Assembly: GCF_036711975.1 (NCBI RefSeq)
Contig: NC_091967.1
Span: forward strand, 13,020,001-13,084,000
Reading direction: 5' to 3'
Origin: Onthophagus taurus
Taxonomy: Eukaryota > Arthropoda > Insecta > Coleoptera > Scarabaeidae
DNA length: 64,000 bases
Shown one piece after another: positions 31,892 to 41,180 of the stretch. The notes beneath the pieces were generated by a model that saw only the letters and a list, made by a program, of their open reading frames with translations, searched no databases and had not been told where the DNA came from. The first letter of the stretch is position 1, and the number at the start of each line of letters is the position of its first letter. The translations under genes were made by a program, and so were the position numbers.

Positions 31892-34800
31892 TTAAATTCT
31901 TTTCGGTAATACCCATGGCAATTCTGGTACATCACCTCTACTTCTGGTAAGATATGAATGCCCAGTGTTTTCTTCTCTTTGAACCGTTGTATCATTCCCT
32001 GGTTCAGTTGTTTCGAGGTTAGTATCTTCTATATTTTCTTCTGGAACGTATTCCACTATACTCTGAGCTGTCTGTTCTTCTAACAGATCTTCCCCTCCGT
32101 CTTCGTTATTTTGGTCCGGAAATACTTTCCAATCATACCACGTAGGTTCTTCTATATCAAAACTCAATTTGTTGTTCTCTAGGTCTTTAGTATCTGACTC
32201 TTTCTTTCTCTTTTCTTCAACATCTCCCTTATAGAGTTTTATACGATTCGAATGTACTAATTCGACTTTTGAACCATTAATTTCCTTTATTTTAAAGTTT
32301 ACTGGACCTGTTTGTCCTATTATTCGGTATGGTCCTACCCATGGTTTACTTAACTTTAAATTTACTCCAGTTTTGATCCCTGGATTATATAATAATACTT
32401 TGTCACCTAGTTCCAGATTTTTCTCTTTAGCCCTTTTATTAAATTGAACTAATTGTTTATTTTTAGCTTTGACCTCATGACTTCTCACAAACTGATACGA
32501 TTGATGTAATCGTTCCAGCAGTTCGGATACGTAATTGTCGTCATAATCATATCGATAACGATCTGGTTTGGTATAAAGTTCGTAGGGTAGATTCATATCC
32601 CTTCCGTGAAGTAAAAAGTATGGAGACTCTCCGGTAGTAGAATGTACGTTGTTTCGGTAAGCCATCATTACATATGGCAACCAATCGTCCCAATCTTTTT
32701 GTTTATCATCTACCACATGAGATAGTAAGTCCTTTAAAACTCGATGCATTCTCTCAATCATGCCATTCGTTTGTGGATGATATGGAGTAGTGCGAATCTT
32801 TTTGATTTGTAGTAATTTACATACTTCGTCCATTAATTTCGACATGAAATTTGTGCCTTGATCGGTAAGTAATACCTTTGGAGTCCCATGCCGCGTAATC
32901 ACATGCACCACAAAAGCTTTCGCCACTGTCTCAGCCTTCTGATTTTGCAATGGGATCGCTTCGGTGTATCTCGTAAAATAATCTTGAACCGTGAGTATAT
33001 ATTTATTTCCATTGTAGGTGATCGGCAATGGTCCTACGATATCCATTGATACCCTTTCAAATGGTTCCTGTGCTGGCGTAAATAATTGTAATGGAGCTGG
33101 TTTTAAATGTGACGAACTTTTCCGTTTGTTACAGGCTAAACATTTGTCACAGTAGCTTTTTATATCGTCGCCCATATTTTTCCAATAGTACTTTTGCTTC
33201 ACCTGAGACTTGGTTTTATCGACTCCAAAATGTCCAGCATACGGCAAGTCATGACATTGATACATAATTTCTTTTCTTAATTCCGTTGGTACTACTAATC
33301 TATGGTATCTTTCATTCTGTTGTTTTGTTTTATATAGTATCCCCTCTTCGTCAATAAAGAAATCTAAATACTTTGGATCGTTTTCAATTCTTGCAATAAT
33401 AGTTTTAGCAAAACAATCCTCCTTCTGTTTATCTGCTATTGTTTTTATCTCTTCGGTGGTTAAAGAATTTACTCCTGCCTCTATTTGCACTCTGGATAAC
33501 GCATCAGCGTTTCCGTGTAATCGTCCTGGTCGATGTGTTATTTCAAAGTCGTATTCTGCTAGCGTTAATGCCCATCGGGCTAAACGTGAACTTGGATCTT
33601 TGATTGACAATAACCATTTTAATGGTCGATGATCTGTTATGATTTTAAAATGTTTTCCAAACAAATATACCCGATAATGTTTAACGCCCCATATCACCGC
33701 CAAGCATTCTCTTTCTGTAGTGGAGTAATTCATTTCTGCTTTTTGTAGTTGCCTACTGGCATATGCCACAGGTTTTTCATGTCCTCCAACTTTTTGACTT
33801 AGTATAGCTCCTATTGCTATTCCCGAAGCATCCGTGGTTAGATAAAAAGGTTGTGTGAAATCAGGATAGTGTAAAACAGGTTTATCACACAAGGATTTCC
33901 GAAGTAAAGTAAATGATTTTTCCTGTTCTTCTCCCCAAATAAAAGGTTGATCCTTTTTTGTTAATGCCGTTAAAGGTTTAGCAATTGCTGAATAACTTTC
34001 AATAAACCGCCTATAAAATCCTGCTAATCCTAAAAATGCCCGAATATCTTTTACAGTTTTTGGTTTAGGATAATTAAGTACAGCTTGAACTTTTTCTGCA
34101 TCCGGTTTGATTCCTTCGTTTGAAATAACGTGACCCAAATATTTGGTTTCGGATAGTAAAAACTTGCATTTACTTGGTTTTAATCTCAAATTTGCCCTTC
34201 TAATTCTTTCAAACACTTCTTTCAGCCTGTTTAAATGTTCAATTATTTCGTTCCCACTGAATACTATAACGTCGTCTAAATAAACTAAACACTTACTCCC
34301 CGTTAATCCCGATAAATTGGTATTCATTAACCGTTGAAAGGTACTGGGCGCATTGACCAGACCAAATGGCATCTTTTTACAATGATAGTGCCCTTCTGGC
34401 GTACTAAATCCGGTTTTTTCTTGATCTTCTTCTTCTATTTCCACTTGCCAATACCCAGAAGCAAGGTCTAGTGTTGTAAATATGGTAGAACTTCCCAATC
34501 TATCTATTGTTTCGTTCAGGTTAGGTAACGGATAGAAATCCCTCTTAGTGACTGAATTTAACCCTCGGTAGTCAATACATACTCGAACTTCTTGTTTTCC
34601 ATTATCAGACTTTTTCGGTACCATAACAACAGGTGCTGACCAAGGTGATTGCGACTCTTCAATCACTCCTTCGTCAAGCATTTTGCTTATTTCTTTATTT
34701 AAAATTTCCCTTTGACTATGTGGTACTCGGTATGGTGGTTTTGCAATTGGATGACAAGCCTCTGTAACAATTCTATGTTTCACGCCATTAGCAGTTCCCA

Positions 34801-36655
34801 ATTTATTATTTCCAAATAAAAAGATATCTTTGTACTCAATTAACAATTTTAATAATAACCGTTTATCTTCACCTTTCAAATGATTTAAATCAAATAACTT
34901 TTGTATGTCATCCTCCGCGTTTTCAATTCCAGTATCTATTACACGAACTGAATAAGGGTTCACATCCCTATCCAACCCATTAAGATGATAAATTCTCACC
35001 CAAATATTTGATCCTTTAAATATCCATCTGATCATATTGATAACTCTGTCCCACTTTAACCCATCTAACCCACAAGCAATCTTTGGTAGGGCTAATTTAT
35101 GAATATTATTTTTCTCACAAAATTCCCTTAATTTTCCCAAGGTATAAAACAAATCTTCGTAAGTTGGTTTATAAAAATATTTTCTTTTAGTAATAAGGTA
35201 CAAAATATACCTTCCATCTCGTCTTAAATACAAAACATCTCTCACTTTTGGATTTTGTTTATTTAATTCTTTTATTCCCATAAATTTTTCTTTGAATTCA
35301 GCAGCGATTCCTGCTCCCATTTTCAAATCTTCACTCACACATTGTGCCAAGCTATAATCCCTCGGCGCATCAAATAAATTACCCTTATCTTCAAGAATAT
35401 CCCAATTTTCTACAATATTTTTCGATATTTTCTCTTCGTATTCCCTGTAATTACCATACATTTTCTCCCTTTTATGAGTAGTGCTATTTACACCATTTAC
35501 ATTTTCAAGTTGAGGTACCTCTTCCCAAATCCCAGCTGATGAATTCTCATCTCCTTTGTGTTCAATATCAATTTTATTTACGCGCGTAATAATTCCAACA
35601 CTTGTTCCCTTATTCAACATTAATGGTTTCTCGGTGACGTTGATCAGGCGCACCGGAACCCGTTGATTTTTATTTACCCTTGTTACAACTCTTGCTGACA
35701 TTGACCCATAAACACCCGTATCAATTGGTTCAATGATAACTTCTTCATCTTTTTCCCATTGGTTTTGTAAAGCTTCACAAACAACCTCACATCGTCCCGG
35801 AATTTCTAAAGCCTCCATCAACAGAGCCGAACAGGGACCAACTGTTCGTTCTGTATCACCAATCATCTTTGGTCCAGATGACGATGATCTCTCCGTGTTC
35901 TTTTCTTTCTCTCGATGATCCTTCGTTTGTGTTTGCATTACTCCAACCTTTTCCATATTTTCTTTATTCCCTATCTTTTGTTTATCGCACCCATTTGATA
36001 AACCAAAACCCAATCCCGAAGATTTATTGGAAGATAATAGTTCTTCATTTTTCGATGTTAACACCTTAAATGGGAAACTTTTAGTTAAAACTGGAGAGGG
36101 AGTTTTCATAATTTGTGTTTGGCAGTTGCTTTTCTCGCTCATATTCATGTCATTTTGTAAACAGTTCCCATGCGCAGTAGAAGATTTTTGTCTTTTTGAT
36201 GATGTCATGATCAATTTCAAGTGAATATGTCCTAACTTCAAAATTCCCTGATTATAATCAAGAATAGCTTGATTGCTAATTAGGAAGTCGCATCCGATTA
36301 TCCCATCGGTTTCAATGGCAATATTTTTACAAATCACACAATTAATATTAAATTTCTTGTTTTTCACCCTAAAATCTAACAAAGAAAATCCTACTCCTTC
36401 TACTTCATTTCCCGTGATACCTTTTAAAGTTATATGTTGTTGCAAATCTAATTGGTAATTAATTTTTGTCCGGAGTAAACTCTCCTCCTTCAATAACGAT
36501 ACTGCTGAACCCGAATCAATCAAAAATGATAATTTTGTACACCCCATTGTTAAAAAAATTATGGATTTGTCTGCCTCTGAATTTATAGCACTGCTAACTG
36601 ATTTTACTATTGCGTTTTTATTTGTAATCTGATCATTAACCCCTGGATTTAACAT
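31892..36655 (-). CDS. Gypsy-like Pol polyprotein with OARD1/TARG1-like macrodomain
   Basis: 1587-aa Pol, intact. Order: aspartic protease (FLIDSGSAVSLL, D47; domain about 30-145); variable linker 150-300; conserved pre-RT beta segment (about 305-362); macrodomain about 415-560; reverse transcriptase about 635-850 (YLDD at 792-795); RNase H about 935-1055 (D942, E982, D1008); integrase zinc region (H1135, H1142, C1169, C1172) and core D1205, D1265, E1301; GPY/F module near 1441; acidic C-terminal tail with YLTRSRG. Made by -1 frameshifting from gag, or from its own ATG overlapping the gag stop. The protein does protease processing, reverse transcription and integration. The macrodomain is not a normal gypsy component; see the separate entry. 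Confidence 0.96.
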   Translation of the reverse strand: MLNPGVNDQITNKNAIVKSVSSAINSEADKSIIFLTMGCTKLSFLIDSGSAVSLLKEESLLRTKINYQLDLQQHITLKGITGNEVEGVGFSLLDFRVKNKKFNINCVICKNIAIETDGIIGCDFLISNQAILDYNQGILKLGHIHLKLIMTSSKRQKSSTAHGNCLQNDMNMSEKSNCQTQIMKTPSPVLTKSFPFKVLTSKNEELLSSNKSSGLGFGLSNGCDKQKIGNKENMEKVGVMQTQTKDHREKEKNTERSSSSGPKMIGDTERTVGPCSALLMEALEIPGRCEVVCEALQNQWEKDEEVIIEPIDTGVYGSMSARVVTRVNKNQRVPVRLINVTEKPLMLNKGTSVGIITRVNKIDIEHKGDENSSAGIWEEVPQLENVNGVNSTTHKREKMYGNYREYEEKISKNIVENWDILEDKGNLFDAPRDYSLAQCVSEDLKMGAGIAAEFKEKFMGIKELNKQNPKVRDVLYLRRDGRYILYLITKRKYFYKPTYEDLFYTLGKLREFCEKNNIHKLALPKIACGLDGLKWDRVINMIRWIFKGSNIWVRIYHLNGLDRDVNPYSVRVIDTGIENAEDDIQKLFDLNHLKGEDKRLLLKLLIEYKDIFLFGNNKLGTANGVKHRIVTEACHPIAKPPYRVPHSQREILNKEISKMLDEGVIEESQSPWSAPVVMVPKKSDNGKQEVRVCIDYRGLNSVTKRDFYPLPNLNETIDRLGSSTIFTTLDLASGYWQVEIEEEDQEKTGFSTPEGHYHCKKMPFGLVNAPSTFQRLMNTNLSGLTGSKCLVYLDDVIVFSGNEIIEHLNRLKEVFERIRRANLRLKPSKCKFLLSETKYLGHVISNEGIKPDAEKVQAVLNYPKPKTVKDIRAFLGLAGFYRRFIESYSAIAKPLTALTKKDQPFIWGEEQEKSFTLLRKSLCDKPVLHYPDFTQPFYLTTDASGIAIGAILSQKVGGHEKPVAYASRQLQKAEMNYSTTERECLAVIWGVKHYRVYLFGKHFKIITDHRPLKWLLSIKDPSSRLARWALTLAEYDFEITHRPGRLHGNADALSRVQIEAGVNSLTTEEIKTIADKQKEDCFAKTIIARIENDPKYLDFFIDEEGILYKTKQQNERYHRLVVPTELRKEIMYQCHDLPYAGHFGVDKTKSQVKQKYYWKNMGDDIKSYCDKCLACNKRKSSSHLKPAPLQLFTPAQEPFERVSMDIVGPLPITYNGNKYILTVQDYFTRYTEAIPLQNQKAETVAKAFVVHVITRHGTPKVLLTDQGTNFMSKLMDEVCKLLQIKKIRTTPYHPQTNGMIERMHRVLKDLLSHVVDDKQKDWDDWLPYVMMAYRNNVHSTTGESPYFLLHGRDMNLPYELYTKPDRYRYDYDDNYVSELLERLHQSYQFVRSHEVKAKNKQLVQFNKRAKEKNLELGDKVLLYNPGIKTGVNLKLSKPWVGPYRIIGQTGPVNFKIKEINGSKVELVHSNRIKLYKGDVEEKRKKESDTKDLENNKLSFDIEEPTWYDWKVFPDQNNEDGGEDLLEEQTAQSIVEYVPEENIEDTNLETTEPGNDTTVQREENTGHSYLTRSRGDVPELPWVLPKRI
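34976..35413 (-). other. Macrodomain within Pol (OARD1/TARG1-like ADP-ribosyl hydrolase)
   Basis: Residues about 415-560 of Pol. From the family, OARD1/TARG1 (about 152 aa) removes ADP-ribose from glutamate/aspartate and deacylates O-acetyl-ADP-ribose, using Lys84 and Asp125. Matching blocks here: GNLFDAP (phosphate/ribose strand start), SLAQCVSEDLKMGAGIA (ADP-ribose loop), RRDGRYILYLITKRKYFYK, PTYEDL, and LPKIACGLDGLKWDRV. The catalytic Lys corresponds to K490 (LITK) and the Asp to D531 (CGLD); both are kept. The spacing between them is 41 residues in both proteins. The domain sits exactly between the usual pre-RT segment and the RT start, with no disruption of either, and without introns. 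Confidence 0.88.
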
Positions 36656-36661
36656 TTTCCC
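36649..36661 (-). promoter_or_regulatory. Gag-pol junction with -1 frameshift heptamer
   Basis: The coding strand reads G GGA AAA TGT TAA in the gag frame (36661 to 36649). This is an X XXY YYZ slippery heptamer ending three bases before the gag stop. A -1 slip gives GGG AAA ATG TTA, the pol frame. The pol ATG (36655) also overlaps the gag stop, so re-initiation is an alternative. A downstream stimulatory structure was not modelled. Confidence 0.65.
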
Positions 36662-37815
36662 TCGGATTGGGGTACATACGAGGTGGCATTTAGGTTTAAA
36701 TGACTGGTTCCCGTTCTTATAAAATTTTGTGTTTCATTTGGGTTGCGTGATTCATTTCTTATATTTCCATTTTGATGGTTAAACTGAGTATGGGATCGAG
36801 TAGTATGGTTACTCGTACCGGCTTGTCCCCTTGATTGGTTATTCTTTTTCCAACACTTAACTTCTACGTGACCCGTTTTTTTACAAAATCTACAAACAAC
36901 CTCATTCCGACAATTCCCAGAAAAATGTCCCGGTTGATAACATTTATAGCACACATTATTTGATTTATGATTATATTTAAAATCAGGTTTTGTTGAGTTA
37001 GATTCGAAAGGTTTAGAAAATGATGAATGATATGAAATGGATGGGCGATTCTTTTTATTGAATTGCTGTGGTTTAAAATTTGGTTTATTAAAACTAACCC
37101 GTGGTGCAGTTGAATGAGGCTGAGATTTAGAAACACCTTCTTGAGAGAAATTACAAGCATATTCAGAATAATAACTATGTGAACAGTAGTTAATTGTATT
37201 TTCCGTCATCATCTGGTTCAATTCTTCTTGACTCGCTATTTCTGCGGCTTTATCGAGTGTTAAATCACTCTCTCGCATCAGCAAAACTCCAATAATCTTA
37301 GAAATTTCCCGTTTTATTCCCATTCTAAATTGCGTCAATAGAATATTGTTATGTTTTTTAATTATACCCTCCCGTTCCGCCTGTGAAGCGTCAATTAAAT
37401 CCTCTTCTAATACCTCCTGTCCAATTAATTTTAGTCGCGTGAGAAATTGACTGATAGTTTCGTTACGGCCCTGTATACATCTTGACAAAATTAGTTGAGC
37501 CTGACCTGGTATTTTCAATTTCGAAAATTTTGTAATAAATTTTTGTTTGAATTGCTTATATGTTATTTCATTTGTTGATAAATTTGATTCGCTTTTATAG
37601 TAACTGAATGCGTCTCCCGTTAGTCTACATCGCACGATTTTAATTAAGTCTTCGTCTCCAATGTTATCTAAACTTGCTCTCTGTTCTACTCGTTCAAAAA
37701 AATGTTTAACGTTCTCTTTACCAGTAAAATTTTCAATTGAATTTAAAATAGATGCTAATGATGGTTTAGGCATTTCAACTTTTACGATAGGTTTTTCATC
37801 TGTATTTGTAGCCAT
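36649..37815 (-). CDS. Gypsy-like Gag protein
   Basis: 388-aa capsid/nucleocapsid protein that packages element RNA. The start is the first ATG (MATNTDEKPIVKVEM). The capsid-like region about 25-200 contains the retrotransposon Gag core (ENVKHFFERVEQRA, GDAFSYYKS, FITKFSKLKIPGQAQ). The C-terminal half is basic, with two zinc knuckles: C289-C302 (CYKCYQPGHFSGNC) and C308-C321 (CRFCKKTGHVEVKC). It ends in a stop that overlaps the pol start, at a slippery heptamer. No defects seen. Confidence 0.93.
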   Translation of the reverse strand: MATNTDEKPIVKVEMPKPSLASILNSIENFTGKENVKHFFERVEQRASLDNIGDEDLIKIVRCRLTGDAFSYYKSESNLSTNEITYKQFKQKFITKFSKLKIPGQAQLILSRCIQGRNETISQFLTRLKLIGQEVLEEDLIDASQAEREGIIKKHNNILLTQFRMGIKREISKIIGVLLMRESDLTLDKAAEIASQEELNQMMTENTINYCSHSYYSEYACNFSQEGVSKSQPHSTAPRVSFNKPNFKPQQFNKKNRPSISYHSSFSKPFESNSTKPDFKYNHKSNNVCYKCYQPGHFSGNCRNEVVCRFCKKTGHVEVKCWKKNNQSRGQAGTSNHTTRSHTQFNHQNGNIRNESRNPNETQNFIRTGTSHLNLNATSYVPQSEGKC

Positions 37816-38251
37816 TATTTTGGTTTTTAGTTCGAATAAAACTTAAATAAAATGTAAGTATATGGTATTTGCAAAATAAAAATTTTATAAAGGGGTCCGT
37901 TATCAAGAGTAATTCGCAACTTGATGATTTCGCGATTTCTAAAGTGCGATACGCTGGAACAGCTCAGACCGTCTGGATCTCAGTTTATAATATGATAAAT
38001 TTGTTTTAGCAAAAATACTACCTTTCTCTCTCTATCTCATTAAAAAAAAAGATTTGAAGCTCTATTTTAACTCAAATGACCGACACAAAATAACAATGAA
38101 AATAATTTCGATTTTTACATAACCAAATCTATGTTGTTGGGATTAATTTTAATTTGAATAAAGGGGAATTTCCCATATTTTTACATACATCTCACCGTTA
38201 ACACGTCTCCACCCGTCTTCAACACACATCCCACCCCGCTGCCACCAAATA
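37816..38251 (-). other. Leader of gypsy-like element with tRNA-Leu-type primer-binding site
   Basis: Untranslated leader between the 5' LTR and gag. The coding strand has TGGTGGCAGCGGGGTGG (38231-38247), four bases from the LTR. It is complementary to a tRNA 3' end of the form ...CGCTGCCACCA, as in insect tRNA-Leu. Packaging signals would be expected here but cannot be read directly. Confidence 0.65.
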
Positions 38252-38785
38252 TGTTACCACCCCCGAGCGTGAGGTGGTAAGAGGCCCCCGAGTATATTCT
38301 CGGAGAAGGGTATTCTCCTCGGGTCCACTCTTTATAGGAGCCTCGTAACGTGGTTAAGTGCGTCAAAAGACAATGGGGAAAGGATCAAGCGGCGGATGTC
38401 AATAAACAAAATACAAAAGATCAATAAAAACTTTGAATTAATTAATGAGATACTTTAATTTAATTTCTTTTAAACGCAAATAAAATAAACAAAAAAAAAA
38501 CAGTAATTATTTCTATCTCGTACTCACATAATGGTTTTTGGGTTGATTGACACCTTTTTCTTCTCTACTTTCTTCTCTTATTTTTCTCTTTTAATTTCTT
38601 TTAGTCTTTTTCCACTTTTCATTCCCACACTTTACCCATGCCTCTACTCTAACTCTCGACCACACTCTCTCTAACTTCTTCTGTCTGCCTGCTCTTTTCG
38701 CGAGTCCCTCATCCGTTGTCCCCACTCCCAAAATATTTCTGTACTTCCCCGAATTAAATATAGATATCTTTTCTGACTTGTTACA
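38252..38785 (-). repeat. 5' LTR of gypsy-like element
   Basis: 534 bp, matching 28348-28881. It should carry the element's promoter on the minus strand. Confidence 0.95.
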
Positions 38786-39498
38786 GTCCATTGTGGGTTT
38801 TGACGGCAGCTCATTGTAGTAAAAAGATGAGCGATGTATTTCGTTTTAGTGCGGTAGTTGGTATGAAAGTGTGGAACAAAGGCTTCTCTCAAAGAGTTCC
38901 TATAAATCAAGCTTATATGCATATTAATTTTACTTTGGAACCGCTTGATAGCGACATAGGTCTCAGTCACCTGAAAGAATCGATCTATATAAACAACGAT
39001 GTTAAATTATCCAAGCTTATGACAACAAAACAATTCAATGGTATACAAAATTCTGCTTGCTCGAAAGCTGTTGTGATGGGTTTTGGACTTCAATCCGTGA
39101 GAAGAGCGAGGAAGAAAAGGGCATCTTATAATTCACACGTAAAATGTGCTGTTTTAGAAGTGATTTCGAAAAAGCATTGTACAAACTTTTTGGGACATTT
39201 GATTACAAATACGATTTTCTGCGCCAAAGATCCTGCTGGGTTGGGAAGAGATGCTTGTCAAGGCGATTCGGGAGGTCCTCTTATTTGTAATGGCTTTCAA
39301 GTTGGAATAGTATCGGGCGGTTTTGGTTGTGGAATTCCTGAATTTCCCGGACTTTATTGTAGAGTTGATATATTTGAGGAATTTGTACATACAACACTTT
39401 CGGGAGATTTTAGATACGTAATGGCAGCAAAAGGGTCGATTATAGATAACGCTAAAAGTTATTTATTGATACTTATTATAATTCGTTTAGCAATATAG

Positions 39499-40179
39499 AA
39501 ACAAAAATTTCTTTATGTATTTTTCTTTGTATTGGAGGACGATTTAATAATCTTAATAGTCGAAACACTCTCATCACAGTTTACATAGCTTCGTGTGAGC
39601 TATTTCTGTTTTATTATTGAGATAGAATTCAGCTTTTTTGAAACAATTTGGTGAATGCATCAAAGCATCTCAAGATAGACAATTGTACAATAAGTGAAAA
39701 GAAAATTCACTCGGGAAAATCCAAAGATGAAAGTACAGCGTCTGAAGCAGGAATCTTGCTGGAAGGCTGCATCAGGAAGCTGAAGGTATTTATGTACAAT
39801 TACAGTTGTTAATAGAAAGGCTACCACACCTACAAAACATTTAATGAAGAAGTAATGAACGAACGAGGTAAGATGTTGGTTCCCACGATGAGCTGAGGAT
39901 TAACAAAAAATCACGTTTCAAGGAATGGACCACAATTTGGTGTTAGGAAGAATTACTATGAGGTAAAGAGAAGACCCTTAATTCAAACAAATAAGCATAC
40001 AAATCACTCTAAAATAGAAGATTGAGTCGTGCCTCGCCCAAAACATTAAAAACAACAATTCGGGAGCACGACATGATAAGTGATACTTATAAAATCTTAA
40101 TCTCTTGGCACAAGGACAATCAATGCTAATACATATCTATAAGAACAAGAAAAAAAGATGGCCTATTTAATGTAGAAAT
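39499..40179. other. Intergenic sequence after the protease cluster
   Basis: No gene recognised. Part of it, from about 39700, may be the poorly preserved 5' portion of the craft-like element that follows; the signal is too weak to assign. Confidence 0.35.
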
Positions 40180-40830
40180 TCAAAGCAAACCAAGACACTG
40201 CATCAACTACATAAATTCAACAACCTTGACGCAATATTGATTGCAACCACAAAAGATGGACTACAATGGCTATTGCAAGGTTTTAGAGTACATTCGGAAA
40301 AGGTCAACATGGAGATAAATGTTACCAAAACAAAAACTATGATAAAAGCTAGAAATGCAGATGTAAACTAGAAATAATTGCCTACATATTAAAGCAACTA
40401 ACAGACTATACTTATTTGGGCGTATGATATCTTATTATGGAGAACTTAAGAACAACTTTACAAAACCTGTCGTTTACAGAAACAACTGGATATCTACTGA
40501 GACCGAAGTTAGGATATACAAAGTCCGTGTCAGATCAATAATGACATATGCTGCAGAGGCGTGGACAAACAGTGGAAATCAAAAGGATGTTGCGTTCCAA
40601 CGAGATGGCGATTTTGAGAGCTTTCATTGGAAACACGGTATGGGATCAGAGAAGAAGCAAGAAAATGTGGGGAAACATGCGAGGCTGAAAATGTGGATAT
40701 TGCCAGATATTGCAGATCCAATGGACTGCCAGGACGAGCTACAAAAAGATAGAAAGATGGAGCTGGTCGCCGGCATTACAAAAAAATGCAGGCAGAACAG
40801 AAGAAGAAGCATTATTAGAAGATAATTTTT
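40180..40830 (+). pseudogene. Decayed craft-like non-LTR retrotransposon, C-terminal RT part
   Basis: Broken frames give RT thumb/C-terminal pieces: LIATTKDGLQWLLQGF near 40240, SEKVNMEINVTKTKTM near 40296, KVRVRSIMTYAAEAWT near 40520, and MAILRAFIGNTVWDQR near 40605, then a piece like the usual NGLPGRATKR/WNDHI end. Many stops. The copy has lost its 5' end and catalytic core. Confidence 0.65.
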
Positions 40831-40847
40831 ATTTTCTAGATCGTTAC

Positions 40848-41180
40848 TGTACAGGGTGGTTCAAATTCGATGTCCGAATAGGCTATCTCGGAAACTATAA
40901 GAGTTAGAAAAAAAGTAGCTTACATGTCATGATCACGTTTTTCGAGAAACTGTTGATGCCAAAAACCTCAAGGCGCTATCGTCTTTTGTTTTTCCCCTAG
41001 AGGCCAAAATTGAAAATATCGTAAAACCAGCAAGTGCAATTATCTTGGTTATTATTATAGGTAGAGTATTATAACTAAGATATTATATGGACACTTTTTT
41101 ACAGAGAATTTGACGACGTAGTCAAAAAAAATTTTTCAGTTTTAGATTTTGAGATATTCGATTACTGATTATTCGTTTAT
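40848..41180. repeat. Probable interspersed repeat (ACAGGGTGGTTCAAATTCGA type)
   Basis: Starts with TACAGGGTGGTTCAAATTCGA and runs through phrases typical of non-coding insect repeats (CTATCTCGGAAACTATAAGAG, TTTTTCGAGAAACTG). A second boundary is not clear and there is no ORF. Called from its style and its start motif only. Confidence 0.35.

Larger units (their letters stand above)
28348..38785 (-). mobile_element. Gypsy-like LTR retroelement with macrodomain Pol and env-like gene
   Basis: A 10,438-bp element on the minus strand. LTRs of 534 bp lie at 28348-28881 and 38252-38785; they have equal length, look identical, and start TGTTACC and end GTTACA. The 4-bp duplication GTCC is at 28344-28347 and 38786-38789. 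Primer-binding site at 38231-38247, purine tract at 28885-28895. Genes in order: gag (37815-36649), pol (36655-31892), env-like (31740-29817). Gene order PR-RT-RNaseH-IN defines Ty3/gypsy. Gag and pol have no stops; the env-like gene has one frame change. The LTR identity marks a very young insertion, antisense to the protease gene it interrupts. Confidence 0.97.
28100..39498 (+). pseudogene. Trypsin-like serine protease 4, split by gypsy-like element
   Basis: Fourth paralogue. The 5' part (28100-28347) encodes a signal peptide (NTFLLLIILNIVTS), pro-region, activation site MR|IVHGYDC and FCGGTLLSP. The 3' part (38786/38790-39498) resumes with WVLTAAHC and continues through Asp in DSDIGLS and Ser in ACQGDSGGP to a hydrophobic end (YLLILIIIRLAI). 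A 10.4-kb retroelement lies between, with GTCC duplicated at its edges; apart from this the frame is open across the target site. The second Cys seen as AHCC in the sisters is Ser here (AHCS). The basic autolysis loop (RRARKKRASYN) is kept. On this haplotype the gene should be null. Confidence 0.9.

Noticed and set aside
35733-36458. Plus-strand ORFs within the gypsy pol region
   Set aside because: Antisense to pol; Ser/Phe-rich translations typical of shadow frames.
28348-38785. BEL/Pao or true retrovirus identity for the large element
   Set aside because: Pol order PR-RT-RNaseH-IN with GPY/F module, two-knuckle Gag and a 4-bp target duplication fit Ty3/gypsy; RT motif is YLDD as in gypsy.
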